From assembly GCA_028571685.1 (NCBI GenBank), contig CM053143.1, positions 55,483,208 through 55,547,207 on the forward strand: a stretch of DNA of 64,000 nucleotides, written 5' to 3'. Position 1 is the first letter of the stretch; every line of letters starts with the position of its first letter. The notes under the pieces were generated by a model. That model made no database searches, was not told the origin of the DNA, and was given only the letters and a program-made list of their open reading frames with translations. Positions 24,524-34,918 of the stretch are shown one piece after another. Source of the DNA: Heterohyrax brucei (Eukaryota; Chordata; Mammalia; Hyracoidea; Procaviidae). The translations under genes and the position numbers were made by a program.

Positions 24524-25260
24524 ACATCAAAGGACTAATGGACCACAACTACCGCTAGCCTCTGCCAAAGTGAGTAAACCACACTAAATGGTGCCCGACT
24601 ACCACTACCAACTGCCCTGATAGGAAACACAATGGAAGGCCCCAGACAAAGCTGGAGAAAAATGTAGACTGAAACTTTAACTCACAGGAACACCAGACTT
24701 ACTGGCATGACAAAGACTAGAGAAACCCTGAGAGTATAGTACCCAAACACCCTTTTAAACTGAATACTGAAGTTATTCCTAAGGTTCATCCTTCAGCAAA
24801 AGACTAGACAGGCCAGTAAAACAAAGATTTGGTTGTGTGGTGGCTAAGAGTTTCGCTGCTAACCAAAAGGTCAGTAATTCAAATCCAGTAGCCACTCTAG
24901 GTTTCCAAAACCCCGTGGAGCAGTTCTGCTTTGTCCTATAAGGTCACTATGAGTCAGAACTGACTCAGCAGCACACAACAACAACAAAAACAAACAATAA
25001 TACACACATAAACCATGGATACAAGACTAAATAGACACAGCAGCCGGGGTGCAAGGATGAGAAGGCAGGAAGAGACAGAAAAGCTGGATGAATGGAAATG
25101 GGGAACTAAAGGTCAAGAAGGAAAGATTGGTGACACTGTACAGGGTTAGCAAACAGTGTCACAAAATAATGCATTTTTTGATTACTTAACGAGAAACTAA
25201 TTTGCTCTCTGAACTATTACCTAAAGCATAATTTTAAAATAAGAAAAAGTAAATTCACAT
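24524..25260 (+). repeat. older interspersed repeat, probably L1 3' region, split by AfroSINE
   Basis: The sequence 'accaactgccctgatagg', 'gagaaaccctgagagtatag' and, after a SINE, 'gaaaagctggatgaatgg' reads like a repeat family I associate with old L1 3' sequence in paenungulates. It lies immediately right of the full-length L1. Strand and family are uncertain. Confidence 0.4.
24830..24975 (+). repeat. AfroSINE
   Basis: The head 'tgtgtggtggctaagagttt', the middle 'ccgtggagcagttctgcttt' and the end 'cagaactgactcagcagcac' are present. It sits inside the older repeat. Confidence 0.87.
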
Positions 25261-25404
25261 ACTGAAAAAGAAATTATAGGAGGTTCTTAGTTTCAGTTAA
25301 TTGTTATCATGTAGAATTGCATGTGACCAGCATAGATAGATATCTAATATTTCAGGGGAAAAAATGAGAATGTGAATGTCTGCATGAATGTGTAATATAC
25401 TGCT

Positions 25405-25978
25405 GTGTTGTCAATAGGTGCTGTCAAGTTGTTTCATAGTGACACTATGGACACCAGAAGGAAACACTGCCCAGTCCTGTGCCATGCTCACAATTGTTTT
25501 CATGCTTAAACCCATTGCTGCAACCACTATGTCAATCCATCTTGTTGAGTGTCTTCCTTTTTTTGTTGAACCTCCGTCCTACCAAGCATGGCTTCCTTCC
25601 CCAGGGATTGATCCCTCCTGGCAATATGTCCAAAGTACATGAGATGCAATCTTGCTATCTTTGCCTCCAAGGAGTACTCTGGTTGCACTTTTCCAAAATA
25701 GATCTATTTGCTTTATTGGCAGTCCATGGTACATTCAATATTGTCCTCCAATATCACGATTCAAAGGCATCAATTCTTCTTGTCTTCCTTGTTTATTGTC
25801 CAGCTTTCACATTCATGTTATGCAGTTGAAAAGACCTTGACTTGGGTCAGGCGTTGTACCTTAGTCTCTAAGGTGACATCTTGTATTTTCAAAGCTTTAA
25901 AGAGGTCCTTTGCAGCAGATTTTCCCAATGCAATGGGTCTTTTGATTTCTTGACTGTTGCTTCCATAAAGGTTGAGAT
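25405..25978 (-). mobile_element. RTE LINE 3' fragment
   Basis: 5'-truncated reverse copy of about 570 bp. It runs from 'gtgttgtcaataggtgctgt' through 'cctaccaagcatggcttcct' to 'tgactgttgcttccataaag'. Three overlapping plus-strand open frames here are shadows. Confidence 0.87.
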
Positions 25979-26009
25979 AATATACTAGTTATTAGATACA
26001 AAAAAACAC

Positions 26010-26105
26010 TACAAAGAGAAGAAAGAGGAAACGGATGAGAAAGGAGAAGAGGAAGAGGAAGAGAAGGAGCAGGAAAAAGAAGAGAATGAAGAAGACGAAG
26101 AAGAA
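26010..26105 (+). repeat. purine-rich GA tract
   Basis: About 95 bp almost purely of A and G on the plus strand, with irregular GAA/GAG/AGG units. It encodes a spurious Lys/Arg-rich open frame. Long homopurine tracts can adopt triplex structures; nothing shows a role here. Confidence 0.8.
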
Positions 26106-26484
26106 CATCAATGATGCACCTAAAGCAGTGGAAGGAACAGAAATCACCTCTAAGAAATCAGAACGCTGTGTCTCTGCTTGTCTGAGGCAGAATTCATGCT
26201 ACATATGGTGTCCCTGAGTGTTAAAAACAGTTAAGCTCTCAGCTACAAACAGAAAAGTTATTTGTTTGCACCGTACCCACAGGCACTTTGCAAGGAAGTT
26301 TGGGCAATCTGCTTCCACGTGGTCACAGGCTTGAAAACTCTGTGGAGTGCCTCCACAAGTTGGAACTGAGTCTACAGCAACCAATTTTATTTTTATGGTG
26401 TGTGTTTGTTTTTGCTTATGCTTATGGTAAATAGCAAAATGGCTAGGATAGTTTGCAGCTCTTCCTGTCTTCCTGTCAAGTTGT

Positions 26485-26695
26485 TGTTAGTTGCTGTTCA
26501 GTAGACTCAACTGAAGCAACTACTCACAGTGACCCCACATGTACATAGTAGAACTGCTTCATAAGGTTTTCAAGGCTGTGGCCATTCAGAAACTGAATTA
26601 CAGACCTATCTTCTGAGATACCACTTGGTAGATTCAAACTGCTAAAATTCTGAGTACTAGTGTGATGCTTAAGAGTTTGTGCCACCCAGAGACTC
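26485..26695 (-). repeat. AfroSINE long variant
   Basis: It has the extra internal block ('ttttcaaggctgtggccatt') and the reversed head 'gtttgtgccacccagagact', like the copy near 31.9 kb. Confidence 0.75.
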
Positions 26696-26764
26696 AGCTC
26701 CAATCAATTGATGGACTTAAGCTTAAATTTAGACTTGGCCCCGTAACTAGCTTTAGATTATAGG

Positions 26765-26792
26765 CCAAGCCAAGCCAAGTGCCGTCGAGTCG
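26765..26792 (-). repeat. 28-bp tail-only mini retroposon with TSD
   Basis: Only the 3' tail of an AfroSINE/RTE-like sequence, in reverse. On the minus strand it reads CGACTCGACGGCACTTGGCT followed by TGGCTTGG. It is flanked by a perfect 9-bp duplication, GATTATAGG (26756-26764 and 26793-26801). Confidence 0.75.
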
Positions 26793-26801
26793 GATTATAG
26801 G

Positions 26802-27599
26802 ATAGAAGCTAATATGACTGACGCATGAACTTAGAGGGTTTGTTCACTGAGAATTTCCACCTCTCTGCATAAACCGATGACCTTATGAAGAAGCCCATCT
26901 AGCCAGTGGAGATGAGAGACTAGGTCTTCTCAATTGAACATGCTACTGACCTGGGTTCTGACCTTAGACATATGAATAAGTTCAGTCAAGACCAACAGAA
27001 AAAATCACAATTTCGAGGTATGTAAATGATTGCTGTTGTTTTAAACCATGAGGTTGTAGGAAAATTTCCTTGTTGTTCTGATGCTGAACAGGTTTTGGCA
27101 CAGCTTCTAGACTAACACTAATTAGGAAGAAAATCTTGGTGATCTACCTTCCAAAAATTAGCCAATAAAAACAGTTTTGATCACAATGATAGAATCGTGT
27201 TGCATATGGGTCCCCATAAGTTGAGGCCAACTTGTTGGGATCTAACTATAACAATATGCAATACTATACTATGTGCTATTGTATATGCCATCCTTGTCAG
27301 ATGAGGATATTCACCTGTTAAGATAAAAATTGATTTGTAGCTAGAACAGAATCAAACTGAAAACCATCTTTTTGATGCCACCACCACAGGCCTATGAACA
27401 GGGATTCACTTCAGGGCACCAGGGTTTCTTATTCTTAATCAGTGTCTTGGGCTTAAAAGAATAGGAGACAATCTCTGCTTAACTAAAAGTCAAAAATTAC
27501 AGCACATGTGAGACTAAAAGCATTAACAAACCAACAGAAGTAACAAATAGGAGAATTAAAGATTATAGAAAAATCTAAAGGACACCATAAAATAAAGAA
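26802..27599. other. unique DNA, no gene seen
   Basis: No recognised repeat, RNA gene or exon. Confidence 0.4.
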
Positions 27600-27830
27600 A
27601 TCCTATGGATGGTACTGACTGAAAGAAGTCAGTAACAGAAGGACAAATATTGTATGACCTCAATTACATAAAAAGACAAGATAAGGAAAATGTACAGACA
27701 CCAAAGTTTATTAGTCACTAACAGAGGTAGAAAGGTGGGGAAAACGGTGGATTAATGGTCATGGAATACTCACACCTTAATTGATATCAGTAAGTTGTAT
27801 ACCTGTAAAGAACTGAATTAACAAAAGTTG
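27600..27830 (+). repeat. old L1 3' UTR fragment
   Basis: The stretch 'gaaagaagtcagtaacagaa' followed by 'ggacaaatattgtatgacct' is the conserved end of L1 coding/3' UTR sequence. It is diverged from the younger L1 copies of this window. Confidence 0.65.
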
Positions 27831-28256
27831 TGTCATATATTTACAACAATGACAAAAAGAGAGAGAGAGACTAGCTGCTGAGCTGCTTTTGTACAACCAA
27901 GCATCTCATGGAATTTAGTTCTGTAGTTTGAAGGTTTAGGGTCATGATTTCACAGGATATCCCAGTTAACTGGCCTAAAATCATTTTTAATGATTCTATT
28001 TATCTCCTAGCTCATAGTGCTTAGGAAATAGGAGAGTCATGAATAAGAGGAGGACATAAAATGTGTGGCTAATTGCTACCATGAACAACTGCCTTCTTTG
28101 CCAGAAGAACATAACTGGCTGTTGCCTGACTACCATTACTGATCAAAAGGGGGAAAATGTGGGACTCACCCAGAATAGCCTTGGAAGCCAAGTCAAGAGG
28201 TCTTCTTCCAAAAGGTCACCAAAACAGAACAATAAAAATAAATGAATAAATAAAAC

Positions 28257-28480
28257 AATTACCATACAGTATATTCCAACTCATACTGACACTATATGAT
28301 GGAGGAGAACTGCCCTATAGTTTCCAAAGTGTGCCTGGTAGATTCAAACTGTCAACCTTTTTCTCAAAGCCACAGCTCTTAATCACTACACCCAATTTCC
28401 ATAGTCCTGAAAATTCTATGGAACAGTTTTATTCTGTACACATGGGTTGCCAGTAGTTGGAATAGACTCAGTGACAACCA
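28257..28480 (-). repeat. AfroSINE plus an opposed AfroSINE fragment
   Basis: A reverse copy runs from 'accatacagtatattccaac' to 'aatcactacaccca' (about 28257-28392). A forward-orientation 3' piece follows ('gaaaattctatggaacagtt' to 'gactcagtgacaaccaacaa', about 28405-28478). The two form an imperfect inverted pair. Confidence 0.78.
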
Positions 28481-28507
28481 ACAATAACAACAATAAATGA
28501 AAAAAAA

Positions 28508-28805
28508 CCCAAACCCCAAACCCACTGCTGTTGAGTTGTTTCTGACTCAGCAACCCTACAGGACAGAGTAGAACTGCCCCCACAGAGTTCAAAGGAGTAC
28601 CTGTGCATTTGAAATTGTGACCTTTTGGTTAGTAGCTATAGCACTTAACCACTATGCCACTGACTACTATGCCACTAACTGCTATACTACTAACCACTAC
28701 ACCACTAACCACTATGTCACTAACCACTACACCACTAACTACTACACCACTAACCGCTATGGCACAAACTACTTACTCACTAACCACTACAGCCCCAGGG
28801 TTTCC
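28508..28805 (-). repeat. AfroSINE expanded by an internal minisatellite
   Basis: A reverse copy whose tRNA-like head contains ten consecutive 15-bp units, making it about 135 bp longer than normal. The rest, from 'aaacccactgctgttgagtt' to the closing 'ccccagggtttcc', is standard. Confidence 0.88.
28646..28795 (+). repeat. 15-bp minisatellite, ten units
   Basis: Exact 15-bp periodicity with consensus TAACCACTACACCAC, starting at 28646, 28661, 28676 and so on to 28781. Units differ at one to five positions. The array was made by amplifying the head of the SINE and produces a spurious repetitive open frame (TNHYT-type). Confidence 0.93.
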
Positions 28806-29832
28806 AAACGAAAGACACAACCTTCAAACATAGCAGTAGGAAAGTTCACACATAAAACATCATGGCTTTTTGTTACAGCTTTTTTTGAAGAGAATAGTGT
28901 CACTTATTTTCCTAACACTTTCATAAATCACATTGAAATGGTATCAGTTTAACAGTAAAAACTGAAAAACAGAAATCAAATGTTTTGTAAAAATAAACTG
29001 AATAAAGAAAAAGCCCTGAAATATGTAGAAGGAAAGAAAATGTAACAGCAAAGAAATGTTATGATAAATAAAAGGTAAGATGATATAAATCTAAATGTAT
29101 CAGTAAATAAATACAACAAATGTGAATTAATTAATCATAGCTATTAGACAACAGAGACACAGATCATGTTTTTTGAAAGTCCAAAAATAAGATCTTCATA
29201 AAAGACAAACCTGAAAGACATGACACAGAAATGTTAAAGAGCAACAAACAAGACATAATGACAAACTTTTAATCAAAATTTTTCTATATGGCAATGAAGA
29301 TATAAAACAAGCGGAAGAGCACTAAAATTATTTACCATTTTTTCTCCAATATTAAGAACCAATTGAAATATGGAGATAGATGTAACTAAGACAGAGACAA
29401 AACATCACCTTTGAAATTCATAGACAGTAGGAGAAAGTGGATTAAGTTTTGTCAACAACCCATTTCTTCTGAATTAAAATAAAAGAACAATACTATCAAA
29501 AAAGAACAACAACCCAATCACAGGCAAGACTAGACAAATAGTAGAGCCTATACACACTAATTTTATCATCTCACAGACAGAATACCAGCAAATACTCTTT
29601 CTCCAGGCATTCCAATTCAGAGGGTCAAATGTGACTTATCTTTTAATGTCTAACCGCTCCCCAAATTCACTAAACAAAATAGCTCATTTTTCCTCTTTTC
29701 TGGTTTTTGTTTCTATGAATATGACAGACTACACGTCCAGAGAAATCCATCATGATAAAACACACTGTATACTGAATAAAAATTCAAATTGCATATAGGA
29801 GAAGATGACTGAAATGATAATTAAAAGAAAAA
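28806..29832. other. AT-rich DNA, possible old L1/HAL1 traces
   Basis: A-rich phrases such as 'gttaaagagcaacaaacaag' (about 29234-29253) suggest a very old L1/HAL1 ORF1 remnant, but the match is weak. No gene seen. Confidence 0.3.
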
Positions 29833-29982
29833 AAAACTTGCCATCGATTTAATACTGACTCATAGCAATGCTATAGACAGAGTAGAACTGCCTGATACAG
29901 TTTCCAAAGAACACTTGGCAGATTTGAACTGCTGACTTTTTGGTTAGAGGCTGTGGCACTTAGCCACTATGCCACCAGGGAA
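29833..29982 (-). repeat. AfroSINE
   Basis: Reverse copy from 'cttgccatcgatttaatact' to 'ccactatgccaccaggg', with an A-rich left end corresponding to its T-rich tail. Confidence 0.9.
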
Positions 29983-30997
29983 AATGACAATAGGTAACAG
30001 AAATGCTTGGGAGCCAAAAACAACAAATTTCCTGTCTGGTATTGCTATTGCTCTCTAACACACTACAAAATTATATGTATGTCCTCTCTGGAGGAAAATA
30101 ACTTGAAATCTAGACCTCAGAGAATTATTTACAGGTTAATTCTCAAATAATATAACCCCAGAATCTAAATTTGTAAAACACACAATGAGTCAAACCGTAT
30201 TAAACAATTAATCAAAAAGCAACAAAAGCCTCCCAAACCTGGAAATACTGAAATCATCAGATGTAAAAAATAAAATAATATTTAAAACATCTAAAGAAGT
30301 AAAATTGAGCATTAAATAAGTACCATGAGGCAACAAGACTAAGAAATTATTTAAAAAAAAAAAAAAAAAAAAAAAAAGACCAGAATGACTTGAAAAAGCT
30401 GAATCTATACTGGTAGCTTATCTCAAGAACATGTGTATGTGTGTATGTGTGGTAATATTGTTTAGAACCCAGTGTCAGCTGATACCTAAACACACAGTTC
30501 AGAGGGCGGGCTTTTCTGTTGTTCCCAAGACTATTTTATTTCCTTAGTTAATGTCTACTACCTAAAGGCAATTACATCTGTGACTACTATTGCAGTTCCT
30601 TTTTACATAGCACAGTGACATTTCTGATAATCCAGTCATACAATGCCAAAAGACGTGTATATGATATTGGGGATGAGATGATGTTATCCAAGGAGGAATC
30701 AATCCAAGGGAGCCGACGTGGAGCGCTCTCAGTGGCTGTGTGTGAAGCACAGTATCATTCCCTTCAAAATGCTGTTCCAGAGTGGGAAATGATGGGCTTA
30801 AGGAGTGAAGTGGTGAAGACACTATTGTATCTTTATACCATTTGCTCACATATTTTAATGAGAATTAAGACAAAAATTAACAAAGATTCAGTTTCACACA
30901 TTTTATAAATTTGCAATACTCTCACTTGAAAAAGTCTCATAAATTACTTTTTAGAAATATGACACTGTAATTCTTAAAGCAACATTAATTCTATCTA
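29983..30997. other. unique DNA with a poly(A) run
   Basis: Holds a run of 25 A at 30353-30377, preceded by A-rich sequence that may be an old L1-like 3' end. The part at about 30480-30900 is less AT-rich, with no recognised family. Overlapping open frames on both strands there are short. Confidence 0.4.
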
Positions 30998-31149
30998 ACA
31001 CACTGTCATTGAGTAGATTGTGACTCATAGTGACCCAATAGGACAGACTTCAACTACCCCATAGAGCTTCCAAAGTGTCTGATGGATTTGAACTACCTAC
31101 TTTTTGGTTAGTGGCTGTAGCACTTAACCACTATGCAACTAGGTTTTCC
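30998..31149 (-). repeat. AfroSINE
   Basis: Reverse copy from 'acactgtcattgagtagatt' to 'aaccactatgcaactaggtt'. Confidence 0.88.
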
Positions 31150-31217
31150 CTAATTCTGTCTAGATAGGTAGAATTATGTTTTTAAGCATAAGTAAATGTC
31201 TATAAATATTATTACTG

Positions 31218-31655
31218 TGGTGTTTTCAATCACCTTATATACATGGAAAACCTGTACAATAAATAAGAAAGACAAAAGAGGCATGAATGCATTTGAGTTA
31301 TGATATTGGTGAAGAATATTGAATATACCATGGACTGCCAGAAGGACAAACACACCTGTGTTGGAAGAAGTACAGCCAGAATGCTGCTTGGAAGCTAGGA
31401 TGGTTAGACTTTGTCTCCGTTATTTGAGCCATGTTAGCAAGAGGGACCAGTCCCTGGAGGACATCATGCTTGATAAGATAGAGGCTCATTGAAAAAGAGA
31501 AAAATGCTTAATGAGATGGACTGGTACAATGTCTACAATAACAGACTGAAGCATAACAATGATTGTGAGGATGGTAAAGGAGCAGTGCTTTATTCTGTTG
31601 CACACAGGATTGCTGATTTGGAACCAGCTGGATGGTACCTAACAACAACAGCCCA
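31218..31655 (+). mobile_element. RTE LINE 3' fragment
   Basis: Forward copy. It runs from 'gtggtgttttcaatcacctt' through 'gaagaatattgaatatacca' to 'gatggtacctaacaacaaca', the CAACA-repeat 3' terminus typical of RTE. The coding remnant corresponds to the RTE C-terminal domain and contains stops. Confidence 0.87.
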
Positions 31656-31914
31656 ACAATGCTGTTCTTTCACACAGTTGTATTTCTGAGTCTTCTTGGA
31701 AATGGGAACATGTTCCACAGAACCTCTATAGAACTTCTTATGCTAAGAGTTAATACCATTATTTAGATATTTGTATAGTCTGAACTAAAAACTCAGTTGG
31801 GTGTTTAGGGATCACGTACTCTCTTGATTTTATATCTGGAGACAGAGAATTGTTTTCATTTTTGTGCACTCTTAGTCTACAGCATCAATCTGTGACATCT
31901 TTTCTTCTTTAAGT

Positions 31915-32087
31915 CATAACAAACAAGTTACAGTCAACTCCAACACATGGTGACCCCATGTGTGTTGTCTGTGCTCCACAGGGTTTTCAGTGGTTGATTT
32001 TTCATAAGGAATTTCTGGCTGGATAGAAATTGTCAACCTTTCAACTGGCAGCTGACCGTATTACCCACGTGCACCACCCAGGCACTC
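31915..32087 (-). repeat. AfroSINE long variant
   Basis: The stretch 'catggtgaccccatgtgtgt', then 'gggttttcagtggttgattt', and the reversed head 'tgcaccacccaggcactc' match the variant with an extra internal block. Confidence 0.8.
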
Positions 32088-32519
32088 TGTAAATTATGAC
32101 AATACATTCTCAAATCATTCACCTTGTTCTCATGAGTGTTATCTTGATAGTTCTTCACAAATTTAAAACACAAGCTCCCTTACAAAGCAAATTAATGTGT
32201 TTTCTCCTGAACCAAATCAGCATAGATTGTATGGCATAGCTATAAAGTGCTGCACCTCCATCCGTTATAATCAGTACAGACACCCTAGAAGTATCTATAC
32301 TGTATACATATGACGATAAATATCCCCCCTTTAAGCTGCCCAATTTCAAAATTTGTCCTAAATTTGCTTTGACCTTGTGCCCATTCACTTTAAATTCCCA
32401 TTATACTGTTTAAAATGTATCAGCTTTGGTTTTAGAATTGCTCTTTTTTTTTTTCCTTAATTGTGAATAACTCCAGAAAGATATTTAGCTGTGTCTTATC
32501 AACTGTATGAAGGTATTTA
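32088..32519. other. unique DNA, no gene seen
   Basis: No recognised repeat or exon. Confidence 0.4.
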
Positions 32520-33490
32520 ACTAAGTAGATCATAATGAATTAATGAATTATGGATGACATTACAAGGAATGGGAATTCCAGAACACTTCATAGTGTTCTT
32601 ATAAAACCTGTACATGGATCAAGAGGTAGTCATTTCAAACAGAACAAGGGAATACTACATGGTTTAGAGAAGGTGTGTGCCAGGGTTGCATCCTTTCACC
32701 TTTATTGTTCAATCAGTATGCTGAACAAATTATCAGTGACACCAAAATATGTAGGAAGAATGTTGCCTCTGGATTAGAGGAGACTCATTAACAACCTGCA
32801 ACGTAAAGATAACACAGCCTTGCTTGCCAGAAATGAAGTCAATTTGAAGCACTTACTTGAAGGTTAAAGAGTATAGCCTTCAGCACGGATTATGTCCTAT
32901 ATATTCAATTTCATTCTCTTTCAACCAATAACCAATATCTAAGGAATCAGTAGTTTGAAATTGTCATACTGCATTTGGCAAATTTGCAAGAGACTACTTT
33001 AAAGTTCTAAAAGCATTGTCACTTTGATAACTAAGGTACACTTGACCCAAACCGTGTTCTTCTCTATCACCCTGTATGCATACACATCTGGATAATGAAA
33101 AGGAGGACAAAAGATGAATCCGTGCATTTGTACTGTGGTGTTGGCAAAGAATATTGAATATGCCGTCAACTTCTGGAAGAATGAACACATCAGTCTTAGG
33201 AGAACTACAACTAGAGTATTGCTTAGAAGTGAGGATGGTAAGATTTTGTTTCATTTATTTTGGACACATCATCAGGAAAGACTGGTTGGTAGAAAAATAC
33301 ATCATGGTTAGTAAAGTAGAGGACTAATGAAAAGAGGGAAATCCTCAGTGAGGTAGACTGGCACAGTAGCTACCACAACGGACTCAAACACACCATTGTT
33401 CACGAATATGGCACAGGGCAAGGCAACAGTTTGTTCTGATACACATAAGGTCACCATGAGTCAGAGATGATGCCATGACACTTAACAAAA
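32520..33490 (+). mobile_element. RTE LINE, RT palm to 3' end
   Basis: 5'-truncated forward copy. The palm region encodes RQGCILSPLLFNQY-like sequence near 32680-32720, followed by the YADDTALLAE region in decayed form near 32800-32835. The C-terminal part 'gaatattgaatatgccgtca' follows, and the end is 'cacttaacaaaaagc'. Multiple stops. Confidence 0.85.
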
Positions 33491-34199
33491 AGCAAATGTT
33501 GATCCCCATAGTCCATATTTGAAATCACAAAGTCAAGTGCATGTTCAAATCCTAGGCAGTACTCTCTTGCAAGATAGTTTGTCATTTTCATCAAATGACT
33601 TTAGTTTGTTTACCATAGAAAATGAACTTTTGGATGCTTTGTATTATAAAAACAAATAGATTCTAAGTTGAAAGACATAGGAGAAGAATTGGCCATTGGC
33701 TTTAGTCAAATGATGGGTCTAGTAGTATTATTTGAATAGTCTTAAATGGCTGAGAGGTAAATTCTCTCTCTCTCTCTTTTTCCCCCTTTAATGATAATTA
33801 CATCATTAGGATGGTTTAGATTATAGGCAAATGCTATCTCTAATTTCTTAAGATCCATGCACAATAATAATTTAAAAAGCAAGAACAAATACATGAATTT
33901 CAGGTTAGAAAGGAGCAAACTAGGGCAAGCTTATGAGAATTACACATAGTGAACAAATTGAGATACTCAATTTCACACACATACACAAAATGGAAGCTCC
34001 TATTTTTTTTGAAATTTATAGTCCTCTGGTTTTCCTACTTTTGACAGAGGCAGAGATACAGTCTTTCTTTATTATAATAATTTAAAATTATTGTAGACTT
34101 TTATGCTATTTTATTATATGAAATACTTTATTGTATAGAAATATAAGTAAAGGTTGAAATTTAAAAATTCAAAATTTTATTAATAAAATTTCTAAAAAG
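33491..34199. other. unique AT-rich DNA
   Basis: A short CT microsatellite lies near 33762-33778. No gene or recognised transposon. Confidence 0.45.
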
Positions 34200-34450
34200 A
34201 AATAACAGAAGCAAATGAGAGGAGAAATAATAGAAACTAATTCCCTGAGCTTAAGAAAAAAACAAGGCTTTAAACTGAAAATCTCCAGAAGATAAACTGC
34301 AAACACAACCTTCACTAACCCCCAGACACTTCATTATGAAATTTCAGAGCCTAATAAGGAAAAGATCCTAAAGGTTTATTAATAATGAAGAAGGGAGGGG
34401 GAAACACCTGCCCAATAAACATCAACAGGCTGACAGAAAACACACCAATA
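34200..34450 (+). repeat. old L1/HAL1 ORF1-like fragment
   Basis: The phrases 'cccagacacttcattatgaa' and 'ggaaaagatcctaaaggttt' resemble the ORF1 region of old L1/HAL1 elements. Highly diverged. Confidence 0.4.
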
Positions 34451-34918
34451 ATCACTCATGTGCAAGCTCAAGTTGAAGTTGAAGAAAAGTGAAACAAGTC
34501 CAACAGAGTTAGAGCACACTCTTGAGTTTATTTCATATGAATTTAGAGATCATTTCAAAGGTACATTTGACTCATTAAACACTAATGACTAAAAGCAAAT
34601 GAGTTGTGGGATGGTGTCAATGACATAATATCATAACTGAACAACAAAAAAGACTTAAAAAGACAGAAAAGAAAGAAAAGACAAAAATGGATGTCAGAAA
34701 AGACTGAAACTTGCTCTTGAACATAGAGTAGCTAAAGTGAACGTGAGAATGAAAGAAATGATGAAGAGCTGAAAAGATGATTCAGCTTGAGAAGATAAAA
34801 TATTATAATGAAATATCCAAAGATCTGGAGTCAGAAAACTTCAGGAGAAGAAATCAATGAGCATTTCTTAAGCTGAAAGGACTGAACAAAAAAAAAGAAA
34901 AGAAAATCGACCCTCAAG

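Noticed and set aside
26035-26217. Lys/Arg-rich 60-codon frame
   Set aside because: Encoded by the purine-rich tract; a composition artefact.
28646-28795. CRISPR-like regular array
   Set aside because: The 15-bp units are contiguous without spacers and lie inside a SINE.
28617-28952. Repetitive TNHYT-type protein frame
   Set aside because: Produced by the 15-bp minisatellite in a SINE; 15 is a multiple of 3, so the frame stays open by construction.
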